Shown here one piece after another: positions 1-5,474 of a stretch of 8,150 bases of DNA. The position numbers and the translations under genes are program-made. Under the pieces are notes generated by a model, which did no database searches, was not told the origin of the DNA, and was given only the letters and a program-made list of their open reading frames with translations. The number at the start of each line of letters is the position of its first letter. Position 1 is the first letter of the stretch. The DNA is from an uncultured Collinsella sp. (GTDB taxonomy: Bacteria > Actinomycetota > Coriobacteriia > Coriobacteriales > Coriobacteriaceae): NCBI GenBank assembly GCA_905197385.1, contig CAJJYO010000064.1, positions 1-8,150 of the forward strand, given 5' to 3'.

Positions 1-9
1 GCAGATAAA

Positions 10-44
10 ACCTGCCAAAACAAACCTGTCCCTATTTGGCAGGT
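10..44 (-). terminator. Terminator hairpin after nikR, repeat-like
   Basis: A perfect 10-bp inverted repeat (10-19 against 35-44, arms ACCTGCCAAA and TTTGGCAGGT read on the minus strand) encloses a 15-base loop. Read in the direction of nikR, the stem runs into TTTTATC, as in an intrinsic terminator, and it lies about 20 bases past the nikR stop. A second small inverted repeat (50-55 with 58-63) touches the stop codon itself. The stem sequence continues into GCAGAT at the window edge, so the element may extend beyond base 1. It may also belong to a dispersed repeat family (see findings). Confidence 0.65.
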
Positions 45-62
45 GCGCTGCGGGAAATCCCG

Positions 63-575
63 CTACAGCCCCAGGCTCTGCTTGGTGGCGGCGCACGTGA
101 GCTCGCCGTGCTTAACGCCGCACAGGCCCAGCAGGCGGTCGGCTAGTTCGTAGACGCGCTCGCCGCGACCCTTGAGTGCCAGGATTTCCAAGCAGTTGTG
201 GTGATCCAAATGCACGTGCATCGTCGATACGATCTCGTCGGTGTAGTCGTGCTGCACCTCGTCCAGGCGGCGCGTCAGATCGCCGGTGTGATGGTCGTAG
301 ATCATAGTGAGCGACCCGATAACGTGCTCATCGGGCGTGCGCATCTGCTCTTTGGCGATCGAGGCGCGAATCAGGTCGCGCACGGCCTCGGATCGGTTGG
401 CCACGTCGCCGCGGCGTGCGATCTGCTCGTCAAAACGGCGCAGCAGGTCGTCGGGTGCGGTAACCGAAAAACGGACCAGCTCGGAGCCGGAACCACTACA
501 GTGGCAGCCCGCGTCACCGTCCGCCCCGTGCGGATGCTCGTGCTCGTACCCGCAGCCGTGCTCGTGTTCGGCCAC
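63..575 (-). CDS. nikR: NikR-family nickel-responsive regulator with His/Cys-rich N-terminal tail
   Basis: Nickel-sensing ribbon-helix-helix repressor, 170 aa, expected to be a cytoplasmic tetramer controlling nickel uptake or nickel enzymes. After a 30-residue tail, residues 33-75 form the DNA-binding domain (ELVRFSVTAPDDLLRRFDE, then NRSEAVRDLIR). Residues about 85-165 form the ACT-like metal domain. All four high-affinity nickel ligands of E. coli NikR have counterparts: His109 (VQHDYTD), His120 and His122 (MHVHL) and Cys128 (NCLE), with the same 11-residue gap between the first two. The first 26 residues are odd, with six His and three Cys (HEHGCGYEHEHPH, then CHC). E. coli NikR is 133 aa and lacks this tail. 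The start is GTG, 1 base after the TAA of the upstream gene and without a clear Shine-Dalgarno, suggesting translational coupling. No ATG or GTG lies between the tail and the domain, which supports the long form. The exact metal specificity is inferred. Confidence 0.9.
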   Translation of the reverse strand: MAEHEHGCGYEHEHPHGADGDAGCHCSGSGSELVRFSVTAPDDLLRRFDEQIARRGDVANRSEAVRDLIRASIAKEQMRTPDEHVIGSLTMIYDHHTGDLTRRLDEVQHDYTDEIVSTMHVHLDHHNCLEILALKGRGERVYELADRLLGLCGVKHGELTCAATKQSLGL

Positions 576-576
576 C

Positions 577-825
577 TTACACCAGCTTCACGGATCCGAC
601 GGAGTTGTGGTCGGCCTCGATGGCATCTTCGTAGCCCTCGAGTGCGTCGTGGGCCTCGTGCAGCGCGGCCATGGCTGCCTCGAGCTTGGCGCCGATGCGC
701 TCCATGTCAAAATTCTCGGTCGCATGCAGCAGCTGATGGCTCCACTCATGAGCGAGCTCGATGGTGTCGTCGACCTGTTTGACGCTCATGGCAAGCTGGC
801 TCATGTTCATTCCGACGTCATGCAT
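577..825 (-). CDS. Small His-containing helical protein, unknown function, cotranscribed with nikR
   Basis: An 82-aa protein of a family I do not recognise. It is predicted to be almost entirely helical, with two amphipathic segments (about residues 8-36 and 40-72) that could fold as a helical hairpin; it has no signal peptide and no membrane segment. His26, His30 and His34 are spaced i, i+4, i+8 on one helix face (LAHEWSHQLLH), and His56 and His59 sit on the second helix (LHEAHD), a pattern compatible with a metal site. The ATG is preceded by an excellent ribosome binding site, AAAAGGAGA (832-840), 6 bases upstream. The stop is 1 base from the nikR GTG, so the pair is almost surely one operon. 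A role linked to nickel or metal handling is inferred only from that context. Two further Met codons (residues 6 and 8) are less well placed for the RBS. Confidence 0.75.
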   Translation of the reverse strand: MHDVGMNMSQLAMSVKQVDDTIELAHEWSHQLLHATENFDMERIGAKLEAAMAALHEAHDALEGYEDAIEADHNSVGSVKLV

Positions 826-895
826 GGAAAATCTCCTTTTGTATGGGGCAGTTCAGTGGTTCAGATTTTACTACGCCCGCTCTGTGCGCAGCTGC

Positions 896-935
896 ATAAG
901 AAAACGGGTGCGAGTCTGTGCGACCCGCACCCGTT
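896..935 (-). terminator. Intrinsic terminator downstream of trxA
   Basis: A perfect 10-bp stem (903-912 with 926-935, arms AACGGGTGCG and CGCACCCGTT) with a 13-base loop is followed on the minus strand by TTTTCTTAT. It lies about 120 bases past the trxA stop and upstream of the small gene/nikR unit, so it separates the two minus-strand units. The 941-1056 stretch between it and trxA looks like a 3' untranslated region. I see only a short hairpin there (974-978 with 982-986) and no credible gene. Confidence 0.7.
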
Positions 936-1056
936 CACTGGGGGCTGTTTGTGACTACCATACTATCCGTGGTTGCACTCGGTGCATCCAGAAGTCCGGC
1001 GAGCGGTGCAAAAGCGCTCATGGACGGCAGGCAGACGGCAACATGTAACAAGCGTA

Positions 1057-1377
1057 TTACAGATGCTTCTCCAGCAGCGCCTGCAGCCTCGCCTTGGGCA
1101 GAGCGCCAACCGATCGGTCAATCTCCTCGCCGTTCTTAAACACAATCAGCGTGGGGATGCTCATGACGCCATACTTCATGGCCAGGTCCTGGTTGTCGTC
1201 GACGTTGCATTTGGCAACGGCAAGCTTGCCCGCCAGCTCATCGGCAACCTCGTCAACGATGGGCGAGAGGGATCGACAGGGCCCGCACCACGGTGCCCAA
1301 AAATCGACCAGCACGGGCAGGCTGTCGTTAACGATGGAATCGAAGTTCTCGGGGGTAATCTGATTAATGTCAGCCAT
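1057..1377 (-). CDS. trxA: Thioredoxin
   Basis: Cytoplasmic thiol-disulfide oxidoreductase of 106 aa, the normal length for a single-domain thioredoxin. The active site WCGPC is at residues 30-34 (Cys31, Cys34) after VLVDFWAP. The cis-proline loop SIPT is at 74-77 (Pro76 by position), followed by LIVFKNGEEIDRSVGA, the usual central strand and turn. The start is the ATG at 1377, chosen because GGAGGT (about 1382-1387) sits 4 bases upstream and the protein then begins MADINQITPENF. The reading frame stays open upstream for 28 codons, but those residues are unlike thioredoxin and overlap the RBS. The gene is a single unit, transcribed divergently from the UDG-like gene and with its own terminator at 896-935. 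It is expected to be reduced by thioredoxin reductase, which is not in this window. Confidence 0.96.
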   Translation of the reverse strand: MADINQITPENFDSIVNDSLPVLVDFWAPWCGPCRSLSPIVDEVADELAGKLAVAKCNVDDNQDLAMKYGVMSIPTLIVFKNGEEIDRSVGALPKARLQALLEKHL

Positions 1378-1431
1378 GGTGACCTCCATAATGCGACGCG
1401 GCTCGGCCGCGTAAAACTCAGTACGACCGTG

Positions 1432-1437
1432 CTTATA
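1432..1437 (-). promoter_or_regulatory. Possible -10 element of trxA
   Basis: On the minus strand TATAAG (1437 to 1432) lies about 55 bases upstream of the trxA ATG. No good -35 hexamer is visible 16-18 bases further up, where the hairpin arms at 1441-1473 begin. This is a tentative call. Confidence 0.3.
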
Positions 1438-1440
1438 CCC

Positions 1441-1479
1441 AGCCGCCCGCAAAGCAACCACTCGCGGGCGGCTCTTTTA
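1441..1479 (+). terminator. Terminator-like hairpin in the divergent trxA/UDG-like region
   Basis: A perfect 10-bp GC-rich inverted repeat (1441-1450 AGCCGCCCGC with 1464-1473 GCGGGCGGCT) has a 13-base loop and is followed on the plus strand by CTTTTATAT. The shape is that of an intrinsic terminator reading plus-strand, yet no plus-strand gene lies upstream in the window. It could block antisense readthrough through trxA, act as a leader attenuator, or be a DNA operator flanking the TATAAT at 1480. Confidence 0.5.
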
Positions 1480-1485
1480 TATAAT
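1480..1485 (+). promoter_or_regulatory. Likely -10 box of the UDG-like gene
   Basis: A perfect TATAAT, 28 bases upstream of the ATG at 1514, would give a leader of about 22 bases. The -35 region falls in the hairpin loop and right arm (around 1457-1462) and does not resemble TTGACA, so an activator or a weak -35 would be needed. Confidence 0.45.
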
Positions 1486-1513
1486 GGTGGGCACGCAAAC
1501 GATTGGAGAGCGC

Positions 1514-2089
1514 ATGCCCACGTCACAAAGCCAGAAAAAAGAAGCCATCGCCCAGGCGACCGAGCAGGAGCTCGCATCGCTCGCGGGCCGTGGCGTGCGT
1601 ATCGTGGGCAACGCGTGCTCGCCGATCGTGCTGGTCAAAGGCGATTTGGACGAGGCCGAGCGTTCGGGTGGCGAGCTTGCCGCCGGCCCGGATGGCGCGG
1701 CGTTGCGCAAGGCGCTTGGGGCCATCGGCTACGCGCCCGAGGATTTTTGCGTGCTGGCAAGCGTCGCCGGCGTGGGTGACGGAGCGGTCGCGGTGGGCGA
1801 GACTCTGCCGTGCGAGCTGTTCCGCGAGGCGCTTGAGGCCTTGGACCCCGAGGCGGTGCTACTGCTCGACAACAACGCGGCTGACGCCATGCGCGAGACC
1901 TACGCCGATATGCTCGTGGCGATCGATGACTTCGACACCGCCATGCTCAAGCCCGGCCTGGTCGCTCATGTGCAGGGCCGCCGCGTGCTCGCGCTCGACG
2001 GTTTTGAGGCGGCGCTCATTGACAAAGCCGCCAAGCAGCGCATGTGGGCATACATCAAGCAGCTGACCCCGGCGGCCGCTCCGCTGTAG
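1514..2089 (+). CDS. Divergent uracil-DNA glycosylase-superfamily-like protein, probably inactive
   Basis: A 191-aa soluble protein. Its layout follows family-4-type uracil-DNA glycosylases but the catalytic motifs are altered. Residues 37-44 (PIVLVKGD) occupy the place of the PxxxVGEAPG strand and loop. Residues 51-68 (SGGELAAGPDGAALRKAL) mirror the family's G-RPFVG-AG-LLD segment, and 70-80 (AIGYAPEDFCV) mirror AIGLxRxDVYI. Residues 109-126 (ALDPEAVLLLDNNAADAM) mirror the L-P--IV-LG--AA--L strand and helix. Residues 163-183 (GFEAALIDKAAKQRMWAYI) mirror the C-terminal HPS-LL---K---W-DL helix, but the HPS motif is lost. The N-terminal Cys pairs that bind the [4Fe-4S] cluster in family 4 are absent. 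I therefore infer a UDG fold without normal glycosylase activity. The start is ATG 1514 behind GGAGAG (1505-1510). An upstream in-frame ATG at 1484 overlaps the TATAAT and is rejected. The product could also be called simply hypothetical. Confidence 0.55.
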   Translation: MPTSQSQKKEAIAQATEQELASLAGRGVRIVGNACSPIVLVKGDLDEAERSGGELAAGPDGAALRKALGAIGYAPEDFCVLASVAGVGDGAVAVGETLPCELFREALEALDPEAVLLLDNNAADAMRETYADMLVAIDDFDTAMLKPGLVAHVQGRRVLALDGFEAALIDKAAKQRMWAYIKQLTPAAAPL

Positions 2090-2153
2090 CGGATTGGCGC
2101 CGGCGAGCGATTGTCTGGCGGGCAAGGCACGCCTCGAGATCGGCGCCGCACTT
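2090..2153. other. Short convergent intergenic region
   Basis: This 64-base spacer lies between two converging stops. A 7-bp inverted repeat (2096-2102 with 2141-2147, GGCGCCG/CGGCGCC) spans most of it, but the loop is long and no T-run follows on either strand, so I do not call an intrinsic terminator. Confidence 0.4.
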
Positions 2154-3431
2154 CTACATCACAGCGCGAAGCTCAAACCGGTCGCCGTTGATGCGGAACT
2201 GGCAGTTGCCGTTCATGCGTTCGACGGCAAGCTTAATGCTCTTGGTTCCAAAGCCGTGTCCGGTGTGCCCGGCTACGGGCATGCCGTCGACCATGCGCGG
2301 CGCGCGGTCAAACGTGTTGGAAACTAACAGCAGCAGCTGGCCGTCCTCTAATCGCAGGTCAAAGTCGACGAATCGCTTTCCTTGGGGTGCGGCGCTTGCG
2401 GCGGTGATAGCGTTTTCCAAGGCATTTGAGAGCACGCTAAACAGGTCGGCGTCACCTACGTGGATGGTTTCGGGTACGGCGGCGCGCAGGTTGGCGGTAA
2501 TGCCGTTTCTATTGATATCCGAGTTAAATGACGAAAGCGCGATGTTTACGGTCTCGTTGGCGCAGAAGCGGCGTACGGCGGTGCGATCGCCGGCTTCGCA
2601 GAGTTCATCGATGCGTTTGAGTGCCTCGTCGGTGTGGCCCTCCTCAATTAAAGCGGCCAGGCCGCGTAGGAAGTGGCGCATGTCGTGGCGAAGAATCGAC
2701 AGCTCGCGCCCAGATTGACGCCAAGCCTCGAGTTCTTTGATGGCGGCGCTGTCGCGGGTTTCGAGCATCCAGCGCTCTCGCTCGGCGGTTTCCTTTTCTT
2801 CATATTCGCGCAGGTAAACGGCAAGAAACATAAGATAGAAGGCACAGAGCGCAAATGCCAAAAACTCAACCGTTACCACCGAGCCCGAGTGGAACAGCGT
2901 GGTGTAGACGTTGGTGGCATAGTCAAAGACGTAATAGACGAGCGGCAGGATTAAAAGGATGCCCAGCTCGGTGGTGCTTTTAATCGCCAAGCGCGGACCG
3001 ATGTCGCCGGCCCAATGCAACAGGACGGCAAAGACGGCGAGTGTGGTCGCGATGCGCGCCAGATAGTACGCGATCTGAGAATCGGTTGCGGCAAATGCGG
3101 CGATGCCCATCCAATTGCTGAACTGGCAGCTCAGATAAGCACTCGTAATGCCGAGCACGGCAAGCAGCGGGCTCAGGCGGTAGCGCGCGCACAAATAGAT
3201 GACGAGCGGCAGATGCACGACGAGCGGATATACCTGGCGGGCAAAAAGCTCGCCGCCGACGGCATTGGCGAGGCCAAATGCGCATCCGGTTACGGCACCG
3301 ACCAGCACCAGTTCAAGCGCATGACGCCGGTTGATCTCGATACCGCACAGCGCCGCCGAGGCAAAGACGCCAAAGAGCAACGTCGTGGCGTGGTGGATTG
3401 CCCAAAGGACCATTTCGACCGAGGAGACCAT
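2154..3431 (-). CDS. GHKL-type sensor histidine kinase, polytopic membrane sensor
   Basis: Membrane sensor kinase of 425 aa, partner of the LytTR regulator directly upstream. Hydrophobic segments at about 7-30, 38-57, 66-82, 86-102, 122-140, 154-170 and 186-207 suggest six or seven membrane helices and no large extracellular domain. A charged helix (207-245) links to the kinase core. The H box is SILRHDMRH with His249 as the likely phospho-acceptor, typical of the HPK10/AgrC-like GHKL kinases. The N box is VLSNALENAI (333-342, Asn336 and Asn340), and the G box is GHGFGTKSI (391-399). The ATG overlaps the regulator stop by 1 base (TGATG), with GGGAG at 3438-3442, so the two proteins are translationally coupled. 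Signal unknown: AgrC-like kinases often sense peptides, but no peptide or AgrB-type processing gene lies nearby. The gene name cannot be fixed from sequence. Confidence 0.9.
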   Translation of the reverse strand: MVSSVEMVLWAIHHATTLLFGVFASAALCGIEINRRHALELVLVGAVTGCAFGLANAVGGELFARQVYPLVVHLPLVIYLCARYRLSPLLAVLGITSAYLSCQFSNWMGIAAFAATDSQIAYYLARIATTLAVFAVLLHWAGDIGPRLAIKSTTELGILLILPLVYYVFDYATNVYTTLFHSGSVVTVEFLAFALCAFYLMFLAVYLREYEEKETAERERWMLETRDSAAIKELEAWRQSGRELSILRHDMRHFLRGLAALIEEGHTDEALKRIDELCEAGDRTAVRRFCANETVNIALSSFNSDINRNGITANLRAAVPETIHVGDADLFSVLSNALENAITAASAAPQGKRFVDFDLRLEDGQLLLLVSNTFDRAPRMVDGMPVAGHTGHGFGTKSIKLAVERMNGNCQFRINGDRFELRAVM

Positions 3432-4153
3432 CAGTGTCTCCCACCCTCAAAGCGCGCCGCAAAGTAGGCGTCTTGGAATCCCTGCTTGCAGCTGCGCGAA
3501 AGCGGGATGCACGCGCCCGAGCGCATGACGATGTCCGTGCGGTCAAAGTGATCGATATTGCGCAGGTTGACCTGGTAGCTGCGGTGGCATTTAAAGAAGA
3601 CCGCGTTTTGCTCCAAGCGGTCCTCGACGCTGCGGAACGACTCGAGTGCCTCGATATCGCGTCCGTCGCGCAGGTGGAAGACCACGTGCTTGTTGCGCGC
3701 CTCGGCATATTCGATGTCGGACAGGCGCAGGGCGTGGTAGCCAAAGGAAGTTTTGATCACGAGCTCGTCGGTTGCCGCCGGGCGCATGCTCGAAAGCTCG
3801 TCGAGTAATCGCGCCAGGCGTTCGTAAGTCACGGGCTTGAGCAGATAGTCGAAGGCGCGGAGCTCGTAGGATTCCAGCGCGAACTCGGGCGACGAGGTGA
3901 GGAACACCAGGCGCACGGCGGTGTCGGCCTGGCGCAGTTCGCGTGCGGTGTCCATGCCGTTGACGAGCGGCATGATCATGTCGAGCAGAATGATGTCGGC
4001 GCGCGATGCGGCATGGCGGGCCAGCAGGTCCTCGCCGCGCGTGACGAGCGCAACATCGACCGCCGTGCCCGTCTCGGTCGACCAACGATCGATCATTCGG
4101 TGCAGTCTATCTAGAAAAGCGACGTCATCGTCGCAGGCAATAATCTTGAGCAT
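3431..4153 (-). CDS. LytTR-family response regulator
   Basis: Two-component response regulator of 240 aa, a cytoplasmic DNA-binding protein. Residues 1-120 form the receiver: acidic pocket Asp8-Asp10 (ACDDD), phospho-acceptor Asp58 (ILLDMIMP), the switch Thr86 (FLTSS) and Lys106 (LLKP). Residues about 130-235 form a LytTR domain, with ALRLSDIEYAEARNKHVVFH and the hallmark FFKCHRSYQVNLRNI. This arrangement is that of AgrA/LytR/VirR-type regulators. The ATG follows AAGGGGG (about 4159-4165) at 5-base spacing. It is the first gene of a two-gene unit with the kinase, transcribed divergently from nadA across a 292-base region. Regulators of this family usually bind paired 9-bp direct repeats. A weak candidate pair lies 40-70 bases upstream of the start (see findings). 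Target genes cannot be told from this window. Confidence 0.93.
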   Translation of the reverse strand: MLKIIACDDDVAFLDRLHRMIDRWSTETGTAVDVALVTRGEDLLARHAASRADIILLDMIMPLVNGMDTARELRQADTAVRLVFLTSSPEFALESYELRAFDYLLKPVTYERLARLLDELSSMRPAATDELVIKTSFGYHALRLSDIEYAEARNKHVVFHLRDGRDIEALESFRSVEDRLEQNAVFFKCHRSYQVNLRNIDHFDRTDIVMRSGACIPLSRSCKQGFQDAYFAARFEGGRH

Positions 4154-4360
4154 TCGGCCCCCTTAAGTAGTTCGATTTTGCCACATCGGGTACGCGCCGC
4201 TTGCGGGGGTGCGGACCGTTTGCGCCCCACGGCGTGCAACTCGCGCCAAGCGGTATTGCGGTGGCGAAAGATGCCCCTTGCGCTATCGAAGGCCCGGCTA
4301 TCCTCAGCTTGCCAGTTCGAAAATGGACCTGCCACATGATTGAATCTTTATTTCAACTTT
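4154..4360. other. Intergenic region between the response regulator and the nad operator
   Basis: About 200 bases with no credible gene: two minus-strand frames of 70-74 codons cross it but lack ribosome binding sites and run into the regulator out of frame. It should contain the regulator's promoter, for which I find no convincing -35/-10 pair. A GC-rich hairpin with one wobble pair is possible around 4206-4229, and a CCGYTTGC direct repeat occurs at 4197-4204 and 4216-4223. Confidence 0.4.
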
Positions 4361-4404
4361 ACACCTAGGTTTACAGCTGTCTTGTCAGCTGTAAACCTAG
4401 GTGT
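4361..4404. promoter_or_regulatory. 44-bp palindromic operator, presumed NiaR site
   Basis: Two perfect 19-base arms (4361-4379 ACACCTAGGTTTACAGCTG and its complement at 4386-4404) flank a 6-base centre, TCTTGT. The inner part (TTTACAGCTG, TCTTGT, CAGCTGTAAA) has the size and TGTC/TTGT core expected of a NiaR (YrxA) operator. Its centre covers the -35 element of the nadA promoter, so binding would block RNA polymerase. The presence of niaR in the same operon makes NiaR the natural ligand-dependent binder. No T-run follows, so a terminator is unlikely. Confidence 0.75.
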
Positions 4405-4410
4405 CATACT
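4382..4410 (+). promoter_or_regulatory. Promoter of the nadABC-niaR operon
   Basis: The -35 hexamer TTGTCA (4382-4387, five of six matches to TTGACA) and the -10 CATACT (4405-4410, four of six) are separated by 17 bases. The transcript would start near 4417, giving a leader of about 30 bases. The -35 lies in the centre of the palindrome and the -10 directly follows its right arm. Confidence 0.55.
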
Positions 4411-4445
4411 AAAGCCCCAAGATTCGCCAAAAGAGAGGGGCCTTG

Positions 4446-5471
4446 ATGGCACAGAGCGCGAACATGGATGCGTCGGAGCTTGCACGCGATATCGCGGCCG
4501 GCCTAGCATCGGCAACGACGGCAACGGAGCGCGCGGCACTGGTGCCCGCAGAGCTCGTCGAGGCCATTCAGCAACTAAAAACCCAACGTGACGCGGTAAT
4601 CCTGGCGCACTATTACGTGGCGCCCGAGGTGCAGGCCGTGGCTGATTACGTCGGCGACAGCTTCTACCTGGCTAAGCTTGCCAAGAGCCTGCCGCAGCAG
4701 ACCATCGTGTTGTGCGGCGTGGAGTTTATGGGCGAGAGCGCCAAGCTGCTCAATCCCACTAAGACCGTGCTGCTGCCCGAGCCGGGCGCGGACTGTCCCA
4801 TGGCGCACATGGTCAAGCGCGAGACGGTCGACGCGGCGCGCGCCGAGTACGGCGACGACCTGGCCGTGGTGTGCTACGTCAACTCCACGGTTGAGATCAA
4901 GAGCTGGAGCGACGTGTGCGTCACCAGTTCCAACGCCGTTAAGATCGTGTCCGAGCTGCCGCAGCAGCATATTTTGTTCATTCCCGACCAAAACCTGGGA
5001 CGCTTCGTAGCCGAGCAGGTGCCGCAAAAGCACGTCATCCTCAACAACGGCTACTGCCCGCGCCATCACATCATCACCGTCGAGCAGATCGTCGACGCGA
5101 CGGAGGCCCACCCCGACGCGCTCGTGCTGGCCCACCCCGAGTGCAAGGCCGACGTCCTTGCCGAGGCCGACTACATCGGCTCCACCGCCGGCATCATCAA
5201 GTGTGCCGAGGAGTCCGACGCGAGCGAGTTCATTATCGTGACGGTCCGCGGCGTGCTCTACGAGCTCGAGCGCCGCTGCCAGGGCACCGGCAAGAAGTTC
5301 TACTTCCCCGTGGTGCAGCCCACCTGCGTCAACATGGATCTCATCACGCTCGAAAAGCTCGTGCGCTGCCTGGAGACGGGCGAGGGCGAGGTGCAGATCG
5401 GCGTCTCGGACGAGGCAGCAGACCAGGCTAAGCTCACGCTCGACCGTATGCTCGAGTACGCAGCACGCTAG
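4446..5471 (+). CDS. nadA: Quinolinate synthase A
   Basis: Cytoplasmic [4Fe-4S] enzyme of 341 aa that condenses iminoaspartate with dihydroxyacetone phosphate to quinolinate, the second step of de novo NAD synthesis. Recognisable blocks are AVILAHYYVAPEVQAVADYV (50-69), GDSFYLAKLA (70-79), CGVEFMGESAK (90-100), the CYVNSTVEIK strand (143-152), PDQNLG (180-185), NGYCPRHH (201-208), LAHPEC (228-233), GSTAGII (245-251) and PTCVNM (292-297). The three cluster ligands of the family correspond to Cys90, Cys204 and Cys294. The ATG at 4446 is chosen because AGAGAGGGG (4432-4440) is 5 bases upstream; a TTG at 4443 is also in frame but adds nothing. About 40 residues precede the first conserved block, as in other NadA proteins. 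It is first in the operon, behind the palindromic operator, and is followed by nadB after a 55-base gap. Confidence 0.97.
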   Translation: MAQSANMDASELARDIAAGLASATTATERAALVPAELVEAIQQLKTQRDAVILAHYYVAPEVQAVADYVGDSFYLAKLAKSLPQQTIVLCGVEFMGESAKLLNPTKTVLLPEPGADCPMAHMVKRETVDAARAEYGDDLAVVCYVNSTVEIKSWSDVCVTSSNAVKIVSELPQQHILFIPDQNLGRFVAEQVPQKHVILNNGYCPRHHIITVEQIVDATEAHPDALVLAHPECKADVLAEADYIGSTAGIIKCAEESDASEFIIVTVRGVLYELERRCQGTGKKFYFPVVQPTCVNMDLITLEKLVRCLETGEGEVQIGVSDEAADQAKLTLDRMLEYAAR

Positions 5472-5474
5472 AAC

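Noticed and set aside
993..1021. Tiny minus-strand ORF (28 codons, ATG at 1021) in the trxA 3' region
   Set aside because: It has no RBS and no coding signal, and lies within the trxA untranslated tail.
973..1779. 268-codon plus-strand frame through trxA and into the UDG-like gene
   Set aside because: Runs antisense through a certain thioredoxin gene and out of frame through the next gene; composition is Arg-rich and it has no motif.
4111..4337. Minus-strand frames of 70-74 codons upstream of the response regulator
   Set aside because: No ribosome binding site; they overlap the regulator start out of frame and have no recognisable sequence.
4170..4337. GTTCGA followed by TGCCACAT, found at 4170-4186 and again at 4315-4337
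   Set aside because: The two copies differ in spacing and the shared words are only 6 and 8 bases, so chance or remnants of an old duplication cannot be told apart.
4361..4404. Palindrome as an intrinsic terminator or attenuator
   Set aside because: No T-run on either side, and the -35 element lies in its centre, so most of the stem would not be transcribed from the nadA promoter.
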